A stretch of DNA of 64,000 nt from Bryum argenteum (GCA_037043015.1 CM073324.1:10685013-10749012), one strand, 5' to 3'; shown: positions 37,721 to 49,892, counted from the stretch's first letter. Made by a program: numbers and translations. Notes: generated from the sequence alone by a model not told the origin.

Positions 37721-38738
37721 CCTAGGTTGGATTCTTTACATGTTATTTTGAATTTCAATCTGACCTTTTTGATGTATGTGTTCGGAGGACAAGAGTAAGG
37801 ACTTGTAGCTTCATAAAATATTAAACAAGTTTGTTCCTCAAAAAGTGAAGAATAAAATCAAATAAGGTAACTAATTACTTCATTGCTTAAACATCTATAA
37901 TGTCTTTGATGAACGTGAATATGAGTCTAATGTATAAAAAAACTGTATGAGTTGTAATCATAGACATTAGAGTGTGTGTGTAAAAAAACATTGTATGAGT
38001 TGTAATCATAGACCTTACGGTGTGTATGTATCTTCCCGATGTGTATCGTTGTCAAATATGTAGTTTATGAGTCACCAATAGGATTCATTTGGAACACTCT
38101 AAATTTTTTTCTCTATGATTTACTTCTACTTTCAACAATATACAACATTCTCATAGTCCATATCTATACTCATGTTTTTTTTCAACCCAAACCCATTTTT
38201 TCTTTGATTTTACAAAAAGAAGTCAAACAATTAAAATGTACCAACTACTTTTACATCCCTTGCCAAAATGATGCCATCATCCTCATGTGAGCAATTATCT
38301 TACGTAAATGGTTGCGTGAATTTAGCATCAACAATGCGTGTAACCCATTACAATGGTTGCATGAACTGGGCACGCAAGGAGCGGTTATATAATCCGACAC
38401 ATTGCGTGAACTAGGATATACCTATAGGGTTGCGTGGAGTGGATATCCATGACGTTGTCTGGAAGTGGTTTTGTTTACTTTGTGAATCAACTATCTCACC
38501 TAACTAGTTGCGTGAATTCAACATCAACTATGGATTTAATCGACGTGAAATGTAGCGCGAATTCAACATTTAAGATGCGTGTATCAAACTTGTCAATTCC
38601 GTGAGCTAAAAGATTGCATGCAGTGGATATCCATGAAGTCTTTGAAACGAATTGAAGCAACTTGTTTACTTGTCAAGCAATCATCTCTATATAGAAAAGA
38701 ATACGATTAGTTCTTATGTCCTTTGAGTTCCATACATG

Positions 38739-39340
38739 CATGGTCATGGTCATCATCATTTCTTCGTATAATCAGTTCATGAAGAGTTTTAAAGATTTTA
38801 AAATGTTTATGTAATTTGTATCTGATTGTTATTAAGAGTTTATTAAATTCCAATAATTTAACAGAATAAAAGAGACAAGGAATATGGAAAATAAAAATGA
38901 GAGCAGAGAAGGAGTGAACGGGGATTAAAGGAACATTGGAAGGAAACTAAGAATCGGAACAAATTATAGGAAGTGCGAACAAAGGATGGAAACAAGGAAC
39001 AAATAATGAGAACGAGGAACGACTTATGGAAAAGGAGAAGGGGAGTTGTGGGACAAGGAACAAATAATGAGAACGAGGAACGACTTATGGAAAAAGAGAA
39101 GGGGAGTTGTGGGACAAGGAACATTGAACAAAGGATGGGAACCGCGAATAAGAGTTTGGAGAGAGGGAATTAGTAACAAAAAAATAGAGAATGGGGAATC
39201 AGAGCAGAAGACTCCGAACTAGGAACAAGGGAACGAGAGCACAAAGGACATGCTATAAATCTCAAAAAGCAAGGGGACCATTAACGAGGGATCCGACTAT
39301 ATGGGGTAGTTTTTGAAGAGCACTTCGAGACGAGGGGGAC
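38739..39340 (+). repeat. Dispersed repeat family G, copy 3, with 61-bp tandem duplication
   Basis: Head as in copy 1, then a purine-rich tract. Within it a 61-bp unit (GGAACAAATAATGAGAACGA onward) is duplicated almost exactly at 38996-39117. Confidence 0.7.
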
Positions 39341-39879
39341 CTTACTTACAATTTTTATTTATTTTTTATTTTTTATTTTTTTCCGCGTGTCTGCATGACA
39401 CGGGTACATACTAGTCACATCTAAAAGGTTGCTCATTTCAACATTTAAAGTACGTTCATCATGAAGGTTGATTGAATTGAACTTGTAGAGTGTATTTAGC
39501 CCATTTTACTTAACTCAATCTACATGTAAAGATTGTGTGAACAAGGATACCTTTACAACATCCAGTAGGTTGCCTAATCAAGTTTCCTTGGTGTCTTTTG
39601 GATAGGCTTATCTACTTGCTCGTTCATCCAAATGACATTTTGTCATGCCATACTTTGATATTATTTACCTATTATTGATTGTTTCAGCACTTTTTTTTTT
39701 CATGTATATAAGTGAAAAAATTGTTGTTTAGATTGATCTACACTATTTACGTGATTGGGTTGCTTAGCATCATTACAAGTGGTGATAGGCAACAAGGAAC
39801 TCAAAGATAAGCAAAATAAATAGTTAGCTTAGAAGAACTTGCCATTAGTGTGCGTATATTTGCTCCTAAAAACAAGCTA

Positions 39880-40641
39880 CAAATAACTACCATTTTCACT
39901 TTGATGTCAAATATTACCAACATGAAATTTGCAATAAAAAAATCACCTACTAGAAAATTGTTCATCTTCATTTTATAGACTCTATTGTACCAAAAAAAAC
40001 TTCATCATAATAATATCTTGGCTCAAATAGTAGCCTTGCAATGGCAAAAGCTGCCAAACATCTTACAAGGGAATAATAGTCCAAAACTAAACCCCTTGTA
40101 CTAAAATCCATGCCTTACCTTTAATACATCTTTGCTTGAGTCAAGGTTTCTACCACTAAATCTTGAAAATAATTGGAATCCATCTCAAAAAAATAAAGTT
40201 AAATTGTAACAGTGGATCAAGGAGATATAGCTCTCCAAAAATCATCTATTTTTTGTCAATTTTTCATGAGAGAAACATTGTTGTTAATTCAATACCAAAA
40301 TTATCTGAATAAAAAATCCTCCAACTACAAAGTTGTTGGGATGCATCTAAAGACCGCATTTGTGTTAAAATTGGAAAAGTATTTTTGATCTCACATAATT
40401 GGCTTGCAACAGTAAAACACTCCTAATGTTCAAAAACCCAAATACAAAAGCTGCCTTCATCAAAATGCATGCCACTGATCCACAATTTATTGCATGGATT
40501 TGCACTTGTTGCCATGCATACTAGACTTGATTTCCAACCCAATCCAAGTGATTTAGTCCAAAACAAAGATGTTATGGCTCTTCAGTTTTTGCCATTCATC
40601 CATAATGTCGTTTTTTGACACCAGGGACGTTAAGGGGTTAA
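39880..40641. mobile_element. TTAA-family element, left end truncated
   Basis: The right end GGGACGTTAAGGGGTTAA is followed leftwards by the family body in reverse orientation to 34242: CGTTTTTTGACA, AATCCAAGTGATTTAGTCC, TTGGCTTGCAACAG. The similarity fades near 39880 without a TTAA end. Confidence 0.65.
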
Positions 40642-42049
40642 AACCAAATCAAGACATGTGTCCTTGTGAACACCTCCTAACTAAGACTAAATTGCAAAGG
40701 CATCTTCATAAGAGAAAAATAATCTCAATATATATGTAAGTTTGATGAGGTATGAGCAAAATATATTAAAGTTTGTTGGTGGGAATAAGAATCTCAAATA
40801 TTTTGCTATATATATAAGAAGATGAGAAAAATAACTTGCACTATATGTTGACTTGTTTTATCTTCAAGATTTTATAATATAATAAATCCAAAATTCAAAG
40901 TAGTCCGAGTTGCTTGGGTCATTTAGAGATTGCACTTATTAAGCAAATTTCATCATTGACTAGCTCAAAAAGCTTCTAATTTTTATTCCTATAATTTTGC
41001 ATTTTCTTTGTTCTAGAGATTGTTCCAAATCTACCTTGTGGGCACTTCAAACAACTGGTAAAATATGGTGTCCTTTAGAACATGTTTGCAAGTTTTACTC
41101 ATGGTTTTACTAGTTGATAGTTGATGTTGAGCCATTTAGGACAATCTAGGTTGAAGTCAACAAGTCGTAAAGGACATCACCTTCTAGTGGTGGAATCCAT
41201 GGTTACAAGAGTAGAAGATAATTTAGTACCTCCGATATTCACATCAATATGTCTTATATAAAGTTTTTAAAAGTTTGTGAATAATGATTGCGAATATTTG
41301 TAAGTACAATTTTCAATTGTATATCTTTAGGCATATAAGTACATATTTATATATTGAAAGTATGACAATAATCTTGTACTCTGATAATCATGGTGATAAT
41401 TTTCTTTTCATAAGATCAATATGAACAATGTAGATTTCTCCTCCAACACAAGGAGTCTATGAATTTATCAAATCAAAGGTACTAGTTTGCCATAATTTAA
41501 AGCACTAATCTGTATAAGTAAATGGATCCAACGAGGCTTGTGATTCCAAGGACAACAATCACAAGAGCTTCATACTTTGCAAGTGTTTGGAAGGATGTCA
41601 TGGGTATCAATTATCTAAATCATGTCGAGATTACAAACATTCACTATTATTGTAACATCATTATTCCTTCAAGTTGTATGGCAATCAATGTGACTGGGTT
41701 TCACTAAGATACTGCACCAATGTGAGAAAATGACATTACAACTAGGATACCTTCTTGAATCTCATGTCCACACTCTCATAAGAACAACGACATTTTTTCA
41801 TAGAAAATGTAGATTTTATTTTGTTTATTCCTTACATTTTCCCTAAAGTCTAATTAATATAATTAGTGACTTTAACTTCTAGTTGACAAGATAGCACAAC
41901 AATTATTCCAAAACCATATAACAGAAATTGATTACATTGACACAAAATTGAGATATACAAAGTAAAACAATCCTTCTTCTCGTGGTCAACCTTGAATACT
42001 TCCAAAGTAACAATCTTCCCTACCTACATGTCACCTTCATGGAACTACA
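40642..42049. other. AT-rich intergenic DNA, nothing recognised
   Basis: No gene, RNA or repeat structure could be supported. The 61-codon frame at 41522 has no recognisable feature. Confidence 0.5.
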
Positions 42050-42418
42050 TTAACCCTTAAACGCCCATGGGGTCTAAAACAGGCAACCAAAATTGGATCA
42101 CAACATCTTTTGTACTTGGGCATCATGAATAGTGCACTTTTTGAACTTGGGCACCATGAATGAACCAATCAATGATGAGCTTGCAACCTCCTACAAGGTT
42201 ATGTACAACCCCAACCTACCTACCACAATCCTTTCAAACCATAAAATCATACATACAAATTGTGATTTGAATTGTAAAATTTCACTTTTTGAATGCATCA
42301 TAAGACGGTGACCAGTTTGACATCAAAATATAAGTGAAAAGTTGACTAGAGTAAGATCTACATGGAAGATTCTGTTGGAATCAAGCCCCTCGGGCTTGCT
42401 TGGGCGTTTAAGTGTTAA
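42050..42418. mobile_element. TTAA-ended element (369 bp)
   Basis: Ends are TTAACCCTTAAACGCCCATG and GGGCGTTTAAGTGTTAA. The first 17 bases equal the left end of the element at 34242. A CCCCTCGGGCTTG block near the right end is shared with the short element at 10283-10362. No coding frame. Confidence 0.7.
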
Positions 42419-42570
42419 AAACTATGTTCAGTGTAGCCACATCATACAATTAGGGTATGCTGTAACTTTTTACTTCTAATGAATTTTTTAACTTAGCAAA
42501 TAACTACACAAAGAAAGGCAAACTTGTGAACATAGTTAGTAAATTCTTCAATAAAAAAAAAGAAGTTATA
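42419..42570 (-). repeat. Dispersed repeat family H, inverted relative to 22740-22890
   Basis: CAGTGTAGCCAC and GAACATAGTTAGTAAATTCT here are the reverse complement of matching blocks near 22745-22880 (ATTTACTAACTATGTTC, GTGTGGCTACACT). The class is unknown. Confidence 0.5.
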
Positions 42571-43074
42571 GTCGTTATATATCAATTAGTGCAGACAACA
42601 CTAAACATAAATTTTAGTGTAGTTACTTATTTTCTCTAAATATTTTTCACCGTAGGAATCTACAATCTAACAATTTCACTTTCACTTTGTCATTTGTATA
42701 GATCATTGTCATATTGCATTACCCTAATTATTGATTTTGAGGGACACTCCAAATGCTTGGCTAAGTGGGATAGAGGCTTGTTACCGACAGCAGGCAGTGC
42801 TAAAAAAAAAAAGCAAAGAAAAGATGATGACCCCAAAAAGCACAATAAATGATAAAATATGGAAAAATGGTGAGACTATGTTAATCAAGTCACAAGCTCC
42901 CACTTGATGAGTCTGAAAGAATTTAATGGTCATGGACGCAATAAGTTAAAAGGGGCTTTGTTTTGTAGCAAAATGAGTCAACTCCCTTTGGATTCAAATC
43001 TCCTTTTTAAAAAAAATAAAAAAATCACACTATATCTGGAGGGGTACTCATATCATGCCCTTACCCCATCGCTT

Positions 43075-43190
43075 TTCTCTTCGTCTCCAAGAAGAAGAAG
43101 AGAAACTGCAACCTATTTGGAGGCCGACGTGAATAGAGTGTTTGTTGGACCTATCCTAGGTGTATGCTCGGAGGTCATCACACCGATGGC
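43075..43190 (+). repeat. Dispersed repeat family C, copy 2
   Basis: AGAGAAACTGCAACCTATTT and GTGAATAGAGTGTTTGTTGG match 12480-12535. It lies just outside the left end of the Tigger-like transposon. Confidence 0.6.
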
Positions 43191-43699
43191 GGGCTCTTTG
43201 TCTTCATTGCTTTCATTACTCTGTGTGAATAAGGTAGGAGTGGTGAAAACCATTTGAATTTCAGCTTGCATACTTGGAATAGTGGTGTAAAATTTTGATT
43301 ATTTTTTGATGGTCTGCAAAGCTAGTGCAAATCCATCCCCCCCCCCCAAAAAAAAAAACATTTTTTGAGTAATCCTATGATTTCCTATGAATTTTTGAAT
43401 CTAGAGTCTTAGGACTCCCACTACCCGAACATAGAGTGCTAGTTTTTTTGCAAGGTTGTATTCTGGAACCAGTGGATTGAATGTCCCAAAACAAATTTAA
43501 AAAGGTTCACGACCTGACATAGGAGTTGTCTAAAACCAAGCAGTTTGCATGGTTGAGCTAAAAATAGTGGATGGTGACAAAAATCACAAGTGCTGAAACA
43601 ATCGTGCATGGTGACATCGTGGGCCACCTCCCCCTACACTACTCACCATCCAATGTGTTCCAAAAACCGGCCAACAAGGTTGTTGACAACGTCCATTCA

Positions 43700-44640
43700 T
43701 AGGGTCAAAATTGGCAAGTGGATGCCTATTACCGGCGGGCGGCGGTTGAGGTCCCCAAGATCCGAAATTCCAGGTACCCTTGCCCGGCCCTCGCAGAACT
43801 CGAGCAGTCCAGAGGGGAGCCTTGAGTTATCCGTTCATGCTCCCTTATCCGCCCTTCCTTCACCCATTCCCAATCAAGTCTTGGCTCCCTCCCGCCCTTT
43901 CTCTTCTCCCGGCCATCACCTGGCCTAGACCCTTTCCATGCCTCACCGCACTGCGCATGGCAGAAAGATCTGTTGCGCTGAGTCTGAGTCCCTTGTCGAG
44001 GTCCCTCTCCCCTGCAATTGTTCACTCCTCTCCATGTCGATCTTGTCGAGGTTGCAAACCCCCCCCCCCCCTCGTGCTGATGCTGGTGTAGACGTCGACG
44101 CCTGCTGAAATGTTGTGTTTGGATGAGGTTTGTACAACCCCATTTGAAGACATTGCATAATCTGCAAGTAGTTGAGGTTTTGAGGGGACGAGTCGTGATT
44201 CGCTTGAGGGAGAGTATGCGGTAAAGCTGGAGGGACAGGAGGTCTTCCCCATCGCTGCGCGATAGTGTGGACGACGGACGTGTGGGAGCGAGGTGGAGAT
44301 TCGGAGAAGCCCAAGTTGTCCGACTCCGGGGAATCGCTTGGAGCGGCGCGGGGGAGGCTTGGAGGGAGCCAGGGGGCTGCGAAGGCAGGCAAGGCCTCGG
44401 CAGGAGCTACGCCGGAGCGCCACGGCCCATCTGAGAGCCCATACCACTGTGACTGCGAGTGAGGGGGCATAGCTCTACGAAGCGGAGGCTGGTGTTGCCA
44501 TCTTGTCGTACCACTTCTACTCCTAGCACCGCCTGCTGTCTCGGTGAGGTTTGTTGCTGGAGCGCACCGGCCGTTGTCCGAGGCCGCACCTCCTCTCCGC
44601 GCGTCTCCGCCTAGCGCGGCTCCCCTCCAACTTCTTCCAG
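43700..44640 (-). other. GC-rich accessory segment inside the Tigger-like element
   Basis: Overlapping open frames exist on both strands (175 codons on minus at 43943-44470, 141 codons at 44022-44447). The minus 175-codon frame is Pro/Ser/Ala-rich and carries no domain I recognise. Composition differs abruptly from the rest of the element. It may be an accessory ORF of this transposon lineage or a captured host fragment; the sequence alone does not decide. Confidence 0.35.
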
Positions 44641-44733
44641 CAGGTGCTCCTCTCGCGTTTTGCTGACGTGCCCGCTCCTCCCTGTTCTGTGTTGCTTTGC
44701 AATCTTCCTCTGCTCCTTTGAAGCCTCTTTTTC

Positions 44734-44770
<37 letters not shown>

Positions 44771-45168
44771 GCAGCTGCTGCAACCTCTTCTTTTTTTGCA
44801 AGAAGATCTTCTAGTCCTTGCATGTAGTCATGTGATGTCAAAATCCTGCTGTGTGTGTAGTCTAGAAGGGATTGTTGTCTTTTTCTCATCTTCACAGGAA
44901 TTAGTTCAGGTAAACGTAAAAACTGGTTTATGTTGTTGTTGTCCCTCTCCACCTCCTCCTTGAAAGTTGGATCTATAGAAACATGTTGCTCATTTGTTTC
45001 ATAATTGGACTCATGTGATTCTGGCACATCAACATAATAGTGGCGGGTTCCTTGCAGATTTGTGTTTGCTGCATGTGGATCGAGAGATTCTAAACTCAAA
45101 TCGTCGTAGTTGGTCGTGGCTCCTCCCGCATCAAAGTCAGATTTGCTCTGATTCACTTGACGCTCCAC
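44611..45168 (-). CDS. Tigger-like element, second frame (likely transposase C-terminal region)
   Basis: A frame of 185 codons 200 bp downstream of the transposase frame. It contains an acidic/Asn-rich stretch, then RQQSLLDYTHSRILTSHDYM, a style seen at the C-terminus of many plant and protist DDE transposases of this group. A run of about 11 lysines follows (poly-T at about 44737-44769 on plus), then a basic tail. It may be joined to the transposase by splicing or be a separate ORF. The lysine run sits on a homopolymer and is prone to slippage. Confidence 0.5.
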
Positions 45169-45368
45169 CCCATCACATGCACGCCTATTTCCACCAAGTT
45201 ACAGGTCAGTTAAATCTCGAACTCTCCTTCACTTTTCTCTTCCTGGCTACTGGGTCATTGCCTGCTGCCTGCGTGATTTGTGGAGTACTTTAAAGAAACC
45301 ACTCACACCGTTGTTCACTCACAATTCATGGCATTTGTTGGTGCTTACTCTTTGTAAGAGTCGCACTC

Positions 45369-46829
45369 TCATTCGATGCCGTTGTCCCCGTTTTCACTGA
45401 GCTCGTCTTCGAGGTTATCTTCTCCCCCGGCTGATTGAAACCCCTTGCTTGGTAGTAGAGTGCTTGTCGTCGCTTCTTTATCCAGTGGCCATATTCCCGT
45501 TTTCCTGAAGCTGGATATTATGTTCTTTGGACTAAGTGCTTTGTCCAAGGCTTTTGATGTCCATATGCACAAATCAACTTTTTCCACCTTCTTCCCCTTG
45601 TTTTCCAGCATCCATTCATCTCTGATTCGTCTAAATGCTGACTTGAATGGCTTAAAGCAGCTTACATCTAATGGTTGAAGTGCATGACTTGTGTGTGCAG
45701 GAAGGGTTACTATGTCAAGTCTCTCCTTCATAGCCAAGGTGACAACCTCAAGAGTGACATGGGAGTTGTGGCCATCCAAAATCAGTAAGTGTCTATTCTC
45801 CTTGTCTATGCCTATTGTTTTCTTTAATTGCTTGAAGACGTGTAACATCCAGCTTTAAAAGAGCCATTTAGTCATTCATGCATTAGGTTGCATGGCTATT
45901 AGTGCATCTTTCTCACAATCTTTCACATAATCATTAGTGAAATATGTCCCCTTTAGGATATAGAAGTTCGGAAGTTTCCCTCCATTTCCATTGATGCAAG
46001 ATAATACTAACAAATGCTCTCTCTGGTCTGACTCTATGCTATGGACAGATTTGGATCTCACCTTGGCTAGTACAGTTTTTCCCCCTCCCCTTCCAGCTTG
46101 CACCCTACTCTCATCACAATTCCAAATGTGTGAGGGTGGGTACTTGAAGGTAGTGTACAAGTCCTCCAAGTTTTGATATAGACTAGAAACTGTAGATTGG
46201 CACAATCCCCTAGCTCTAACAACCTCTAGTGGCTGTGATTTTCTATTGGCAATTTCAGTGTGCCTATTCTTAAAATTCCTCAACCATCCCCGTCCAGGGA
46301 CTCCTCTAGCACTCCATGGAGTCTCCCTGGTTTGTGTGGCTTGGGCCACCTTCAACCTCAATTGCAATGAGGTTAAAGAATGGCCCAAGTCTTGCATTTT
46401 GAATAAAAAGTCTACTAACTTCTCCTCTTTATCTTGTTGCAATGTTGGCTTCAATCCTCTCCTCCTCCCTACTGTCTTGCCATATAGGTGATCTCTAAGT
46501 GATGTGTTTGGAACTCCAAAGGTACGGGCAGCAGTTCTCACCTTCATTCCTTGATCTGTGACTGCATCCATGGCCCTCCTCAATTGAGCATTAGTCCAAT
46601 TCCCATTTCTCTTGTTTGTTGCCTTCCTTGTGGTGGTTGTTGTGCCCTCTTGAGTACCTCTTGGTGCATATGTAAGTCTCTTTAGGTGGTGTGCACATCT
46701 CCCCTCCTTGCTGAAATCAGTTTGGGAAGTGCCATGGTTCACCAAAGGTGATGTACCTCTCAAGCTTGCCTTCCTACCCCTCTCACTCATGTTTTGTGTT
46801 GATTGATTGGCAATTGTAGTAGAGCTCAC
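45369..46829 (-). pseudogene. pogo/Tigger-like transposase with two in-frame stops
   Basis: One reading frame runs from 46829 to 45369, interrupted by TGA at 45878-45876 and TAA at 45857-45855; the frame itself is kept. Domains in order are a pipsqueak/HTH segment at about residues 77-118 (NWTNAQLRRAMDAV, GVPNTSLRDHLYGK), a CENP-B-type DNA-binding segment at about 135-190 (ending GWLRNFKNRH), then the DDE domain. The first Asp is in WNCDES (D239), the second in LLILDGHNSH, and the third is expected in HALQPLDV. All three are present across the breaks. TGA replaces an expected Trp, compatible with C-to-T decay. The enzyme would bind the terminal repeats and cut at TA; this copy cannot make full-length protein. 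Confidence 0.85.
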
Positions 46830-47929
46830 ATGTAATGTGGGATTTTGGCTTCTTTACCTCCTTCTAGCCCCATGTTCACTTTGTGCCATGTGATCCTCCC
46901 ATTCTAACCCCTCTTCTAACCTTTGCCCATAGGAAAGTTGTGACAAAACTTACTGTAAAGACATAAGTGCTTGAGACTCATGCACTATGTCTTCATCACT
47001 CCCTAAACCCTCACTTCCTCCCCCCAATGTGTCCATGCTTGCTCTAAACTACCCCTACAAAGTATTGCTGCAACTGCCCTCTTACACGTGCAAAACAGAC
47101 TGTCTCTCTACTCTTAACAAGCTCTCTTGTCTTCTAAACCAAATCCCGCACAGTTTGCAATGGTGCTTATACTTAAACTTTGATCCAAGCACATCAGCCG
47201 TCAAACTCACCCACTCTTTACTGCAAATCCACCCGAATTGGAGGCAATTTATTGAGCACAAGTACACTTAATTATGGACTGCTGTAACCGCCATTTCCAC
47301 GTACAAACAATCAATTAATCCACCAGGTTCATGGCGTGAACTGACCTCAAATGTTCCCAAAACCGGTCAGTTTACCATGAATTATTTTAACTTGGGATTT
47401 TTACAAATCAGGTCGGACGGTTCTACAGACCCTACCCCTGAACCTATTGTGCGGTTTCTGGGGCTGGACGGCTTTCACCACTACTACCTTATACACGAAT
47501 CCTCTAGGTTGCACACATAATCTGTTTTTCTTCAAAAATGATTTTATTGGTTAGGGATGGAGCATTTAGTTCTTTGGGAGTTGAGAAGGGGTCTTAGTTG
47601 TCAAAATTAGCTTGTGTGTTTCCTAGCTAGATATATTTTGTTATCAATTCTTTTTTGGATATCTGTTTCTGGAGCTTTGTTGTTGAGATTAAAAATAACA
47701 TTGTTGAATAGGATAGTAAGAAAATTGGGATAAGATATTTGTAGCACAATTTGGTCCTTCTTTGAGTTTACAACCAATGATCCTACATTGTTGATGTTAT
47801 GTCTTGAGGGCATATCATCAAGGTATGTCAAACGGGCATTTTATTTGTGAAAAAATATCTCACATTAGTATAATTGATGTGTGATTGTATAATACATTAG
47901 TACAATCTCACATTACCAAAATAAAAGTA

Positions 47930-48170
47930 TGCCTCACATATCAAAAACCTAAAAGAAAGTTGCCTTCACAGAAACGCATGCCATATGTTCAAACCATCTT
48001 GGATGGATATGCAAGTTTTATATTAGGACCTTAACTTAATTTGTGATCCAACCCAACAACTTCTGTCAAAATCATACTATTGATGAAGAAGTTATAATTC
48101 TCTAGAGTTTAACTTGTCATCCAAAAATGTTGTAATTAGACAATGGGTTAAAACTTGGCTTCCAATTCCT
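47930..48170. repeat. Degenerate relative of the TTAA element body
   Basis: AAAGAAAGTTGCCTTCACAG, AACGCATGCCA and TTTGTGATCCAACCCAACAA resemble the inner sequence of the members ending at 40641, 56627 and 62183. No TTAA end is preserved. Confidence 0.4.
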
Positions 48171-48278
48171 TTACAAGATCAAAATTTGTAAGAAAACAAA
48201 AGTTTGAAGATCTGTAATTTGGAGGTATTTGATTCCCTTGTGGCCCATAAAGAAGGATTAATTTAGTCCAGAGAAAGG

Positions 48279-48970
48279 TTAACCCCTAAAAATCCAGGGG
48301 TTTCCTCGACCTCCAGAACCAAAAACTGCCATTTTTCACCTTCGTTGGGAAATGGGGAAATGGAGAATTTTTTTTTCCGGTTTTAGACTTTGAACCGTAA
48401 GATCTTGTACCTAACTTGTATACAAAGGACTGGTCAAAATTTCAACCGTTGGATGTTTGTCATTTGTGAGATCATAACAATCAAAGTTTGACCAACACTT
48501 TTTTTTGCCGCTGCGTGAGAGGCATTGTCTAAATGGTGCCAAGGGCAACTTGATGATTGTTATTCCAAATATTTTTCCCTCATTTTTTTTCATGTAGGTA
48601 ATCAAGTTGGGTATGCTCATGCAAAATTTTAGAGACCAATTCCACTTTTTGACCTTAACGTAAAATATTTTATGAAAGAAGGTCTAAAAACAACCATATA
48701 GTAAAACAAGCACCACGTATGATATATTTAGTTTGAGAAAAATCTCGACGGTGAGAAGGTGCATTTATGATAATGTGAATTTCGAAAAAAAAAATCTTGG
48801 AAAAAATCCAAAATCTCGAATTTTGGCAATTTTTGAAAGAAAAAATTGTAAAATTACTAGAAATTGTGAAGATTGTTTTTGAAAGTTTTGGAGGTTGCCC
48901 TTGTAAAATTGGTAAACTTTTTGACTTCGGATACTTTGGAATTTGAATAGTAATTTGGTAATGAACATAT

Positions 48971-49001
<31 letters not shown>

Positions 49002-49215
49002 TATTTTAAACTGCCCGTTTAGGACTTGAAACCTAAAATTTCTAGGTGAAGGTTATAAAATTAAAATTTGACTTTGAAAATTTTACCACATACACATTAC
49101 TGTATGGGGAGCACCCAATAAAAATCTTAGGCAAAAATATCAATTTAAATGCTTAAAATGAGCTGCCCGAAATCTCAGAAAACCGAATCGGTTTTCCTGG
49201 ATTTTTAGGGGTTAA
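48279..49215. mobile_element. TTAA-ended element, inverted near-identical copy of 25946-26880
   Basis: 937 bp with TTAACCCCTAAAAATCCAGG at both ends in inverted orientation. It differs from its partner by scattered substitutions and by the length of one A run (about 48977-49001). Flanking bases of the two copies are unrelated, so this is a separate insertion and not a segmental duplication. Confidence 0.85.
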
Positions 49216-49374
49216 AGGACTCCAGGAATTTTGAAATTTGCTGACCATCGGTTATTCCAAATTTAGCAGGATCACCTCAGCTTATGTTTTAAGGACAGGA
49301 ATCTCAATCTAGCTGCCATTAAGTAGGGTGCTAAAGTCGAAAGGGTCCCAAATTTTTTAGAGTGGTATTTATTT

Positions 49375-49535
49375 CGGTTTGGTCTTAATGAGGAGGTTGT
49401 GGGTTTTATTTCCCATACCAACGTGGTTGTAGTTCACCCAACTATGGTCAAGGGTTTTTGATCTTGTTGATCAGGTACTCTAAAGCTCTATACGAGTTGA
49501 GTATTTCCAAGGCACTCTTGGCTAGCTAAAAACTT
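49375..49535 (+). repeat. SINE-like tRNA-related repeat, copy 3 (5' truncated)
   Basis: CTTAATGAGGAGGTTGTGGG, CCCATACCAACG and GATCAGGTACTCTAAAGC follow the order of copies 1 and 2. The A-box part is missing or diverged. Confidence 0.5.
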
Positions 49536-49562
49536 AGTATCTTGTTTTATCCGACAAGTCAC

Positions 49563-49883
49563 CACTACACAAGAGTTGTTAATTAGTGCTACAAACATTG
49601 ATTGCACACTGTAACATTGAATGTCACATGTCACTACGGTGTTACAACACCAATCGTCAAACCATAACACTAATTGTGAGAGCATGTACACTTTCTTGCA
49701 AGTGGGAGAATTTATTCGAAGTGGTGAAATTGGTGGCTTGAAGAAAAGATAAGGGACATTGATTGCAATGGCGGCGCAAAGTGGATGCTAATCCTTAAGA
49801 GAGTTCAGAAATAGTGGTTTTTACCAAAAGGTACCCGTTACACTACTCTCCATGTAACACTAATTAACAACTCTTATGTAGTG
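49563..49883. mobile_element. CACTA-like MITE (321 bp)
   Basis: The left end is CACTACACAAGAGTTGTTAA. The right end, reverse-complemented, is CACTACATAAGAGTTGTTAA; the inverted match continues for about 30 bp (AATTAGTGYTACA). CACTA ends are typical of the CACTA (En/Spm) superfamily. A clear 3-bp target duplication was not found. Confidence 0.7.
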
Positions 49884-49892
49884 TTATAACCT

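Larger units (their letters stand above)
43232..47489 (-). mobile_element. pogo/Tigger-like DNA transposon, 4.26 kb
   Basis: The left terminal repeat starts AGGTAGGAGTGGTGAAAACC at 43232. The right end, reverse-complemented from 47489, starts AGGTAGTAGTGGTGAAAGCC. Both are flanked by TA (43230-43231 and 47490-47491), the target duplication of the Tc1/mariner/pogo superfamily. The interior holds, from right to left, a broken transposase, a second frame and a GC-rich segment. The element is too old or damaged to act alone, but its ends look intact. Confidence 0.85.
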
